The position numbers were made by a program, and so were the translations under genes. The notes below the pieces were generated by a model, which was given only the letters and a program-made list of their open reading frames with translations, was not told the origin of the DNA and did not search any database. A stretch of 35,010 nt of DNA from Candidatus Gastranaerophilales bacterium (lineage in GTDB: Bacteria; Cyanobacteriota; Vampirovibrionia; Gastranaerophilales; Gastranaerophilaceae), in the NCBI GenBank assembly GCA_944324895.1, contig CALUYC010000003.1, forward strand, positions 1 through 35,010, read 5' to 3'. Shown here piece after piece: positions 33,732 through 35,010 of this stretch (its first letter is position 1; the number at the start of each line of letters is the position of its first letter).

Positions 33732-34661
33732 ATGAAAAAGCTAGAATTATGTTTATCAACTGATGATAATTATGCAAAATATGCTTCAACTGTCATTTGT
33801 AGCGCAAATTGCAATAAAAGCGACGATGAGGAACTTATTTTTCATATTTTGTATTCAAACTTAACTGACGAGAATATTGAAAAACTTGCATCCTGCGGTA
33901 ATGTCATTTTTCATAAAATTGATAAAGCAATATTTGAGCCTTATTTTAATAATGGTGTGTGCAAGAACGTAACAATACCCACTCTGTACAGATTGATGTT
34001 GCCTTCACTTTTGCCCAATGCTGATAGAATTTTATATTTGGATTGTGACTTAATTGTCTTAAGCAGTCTTTGGGAGCTGTTTAATGTAGATTTAAATGAA
34101 GACCAATATGCTGCTTGTGTTAAGGATTTAGGTTCAAATGAACATATTAAGCGCATGGGCTTTGAGTTTTCAGGAGACGATTTTTACTTTAACGCAGGTG
34201 TTTGTTTGTTTAATCTTAAAAAAATGCGTCATGAAAATATTCAGGATAAGATGTTTGATTACTTAAAACAAAATTGGCAAAAACTCAACTATTCTGATCA
34301 AGACGTATTAAATGCAGTTTTATATAGACATGTTAAACGCATGGATAAAAAATTTAACTTTATTACTTATAATTTCTATTTTTCAAATGATATTAACCCA
34401 GTTATAGCACATTTTGCAGGTGTAAAACCTTGGAAAGTCGGTTTTTACAATGTTTATCGCGAAATGTTTTGGAAATACTTTTTAATGACTCCGTTTAAAG
34501 ATGATAAAAGTCAAAACATGATGAAAAACTCGGTACTTTTTATGCACAACAGAATTTGCCAAATTTTGTGGTATATAAAAATGTACCCCTTATTTTTTCT
34601 TAATAAGTCACGAATTAGTGATTTTATGCGGATTGTGAGAAATTCCGAAATTAACCCCTAG
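33732..34661 (+). CDS. Family 8 glycosyltransferase
   Basis: A 309-residue retaining enzyme of the GT8 family, which includes lipopolysaccharide galactosyl- and glucosyltransferases. LELCLSTDDNYAKYASTVICSA is the N-terminal nucleotide site, TLYRLMLPSLLPNADRILYLDCDLIVL holds the Asp-x-Asp metal motif, DFYFNAGVCLFNL follows, and SDQDVLNAVL plus AHFAGVKPWK are the C-terminal motifs. A basic aromatic tail (LWYIKMYPLFFLNKS) may associate with membrane. TATTAT ends 6 bases before the ATG with no ribosome binding site, so the message may be leaderless. Its TAG overlaps the stop of the convergent GT6 gene. Confidence 0.9.
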   Translation: MKKLELCLSTDDNYAKYASTVICSANCNKSDDEELIFHILYSNLTDENIEKLASCGNVIFHKIDKAIFEPYFNNGVCKNVTIPTLYRLMLPSLLPNADRILYLDCDLIVLSSLWELFNVDLNEDQYAACVKDLGSNEHIKRMGFEFSGDDFYFNAGVCLFNLKKMRHENIQDKMFDYLKQNWQKLNYSDQDVLNAVLYRHVKRMDKKFNFITYNFYFSNDINPVIAHFAGVKPWKVGFYNVYREMFWKYFLMTPFKDDKSQNMMKNSVLFMHNRICQILWYIKMYPLFFLNKSRISDFMRIVRNSEINP

Positions 34662-35010
34662 AATTTAATGTTGGTTATTTTTGATATCCAGTATTTCAAG
34701 GGTGTGATTTTTTTGTCCGTAATACCCCTTAAGTAAGAATGTCCGCCATATTTCCAGTGCAATTTATTTAACAGTAAACCTTTTCGATTTTTTGTGTAAC
34801 CTTTATATTTCCAGTTTTCAGGAATAGCATACTGGGGTGGAATTATAAGCGGATTTTTATCTAACATATATTTATTTAAATGACTTTCATCATGCCAAAG
34901 CGCAATTATACCTTTTGCAAAATCTTTTCTAATGTTATCTTCAAGCTCTGTGTACATTTGGATAACTTCCTGACGTCTGCCGCCATGCACGCCGCTCATA
35001 AAGTAATGAG
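34658..35010 (-). CDS. Family 6 (ABO-like) glycosyltransferase, N-terminus cut by window edge
   Basis: The minus-strand frame is open to the right edge, giving the last 116 residues; the apparent ATG at 34999 is internal because the frame continues upstream as HYF. HYFMSGVHGGRRQEV and IIALWHDESHLNKYMLDKNP closely match GT6 landmarks, the family of human ABO transferases, alpha-1,3-galactosyltransferase and bacterial relatives such as E. coli O86 WbnI. LIIPPQYAIPENW is equivalent to the family's LSPEYLW block. GT6 enzymes are retaining and add Gal or GalNAc in alpha-1,3 linkage. The metal-site motif (DxD, or NxN in many bacterial members) lies outside the window. Together with the GT2 and GT8 genes it suggests a surface-glycan locus continuing to the right. 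Confidence 0.85.
   Translation of the reverse strand, partial: HYFMSGVHGGRRQEVIQMYTELEDNIRKDFAKGIIALWHDESHLNKYMLDKNPLIIPPQYAIPENWKYKGYTKNRKGLLLNKLHWKYGGHSYLRGITDKKITPLKYWISKITNIKF

Noticed and set aside
1-35010. tRNA or rRNA genes, CRISPR arrays, insertion sequences and phage genes
   Set aside because: Looked for in all intergenic stretches. None shows cloverleaf-like arms, regularly spaced repeats, transposase motifs or terminal inverted repeats, and the intergenic gaps are too short for most of these.

Overview
The window is an AT-rich chromosomal segment from a diderm bacterium using the standard bacterial code (TGA, TAA and TAG all end genes). A TonB-ExbB-ExbD motor, two giant AsmA-like envelope proteins, Lgt and a probable lipoprotein show an outer membrane. 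Several proteins look like those of non-photosynthetic gut relatives of Cyanobacteria (Melainabacteria/Gastranaerophilales): a cyanobacterial-type serine hydrolase, an N-terminally extended dihydropteroate synthase, and the general style and base composition. That placement is an inference and was not tested by any search. No tRNA, rRNA, CRISPR array, insertion sequence or prophage gene was seen, and no gene-free stretch exceeds 300 bases.

Layout. 1-785 (minus): a cut-off receiver-GGDEF protein and a small exported protein. 860-5268: a membrane-anchored beta-lactamase-fold hydrolase, aspS (minus) and metK (plus). 5314-8453: a tight plus-strand run of a DciA-like (DUF721) protein, a stand-alone ClpX-type zinc finger, a helical-repeat protein, ruvX and DUF1292. 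8456-9535 (minus): a DUF2229 protein. 9673-12549 (plus): a double-domain M16 peptidase. 12546-20195: a minus-strand envelope cluster of two related exported proteins, TonB, ExbB, two ExbDs and an AsmA-like protein. It is faced at 20291 by a second, larger AsmA-like protein on the plus strand. 24919-26321: a TPR lipoprotein and lgt. 26335-27864 (minus): gpmI. 27985-28750: a small acidic protein and a YkgJ-type cysteine-cluster protein. 28740-29900 (minus): folP. 29963-32711: L25, a small orphan on the opposite strand, DUF192 and a short UvrC. 32708-35010: three glycosyltransferases of families GT2, GT8 and GT6, the last cut by the right edge.

The most coherent system is the envelope cluster. 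A complete Ton motor with two different ExbD subunits lies in the same tight transcription unit as an AsmA-like lipid-bridge candidate, beside two exported paralogues of unknown function and a second AsmA-like giant. No TonB-dependent receptor is present, so the motor may power an envelope process other than classical receptor uptake. Other points of interest are an ABO-like GT6 enzyme, a free-standing ClpX zinc finger translationally coupled to a helical-repeat protein, a UvrC lacking its helix-hairpin-helix tail, a Cys-rich DHPS extension, probable leaderless transcripts, and repeated convergent gene pairs that overlap at their stop codons.
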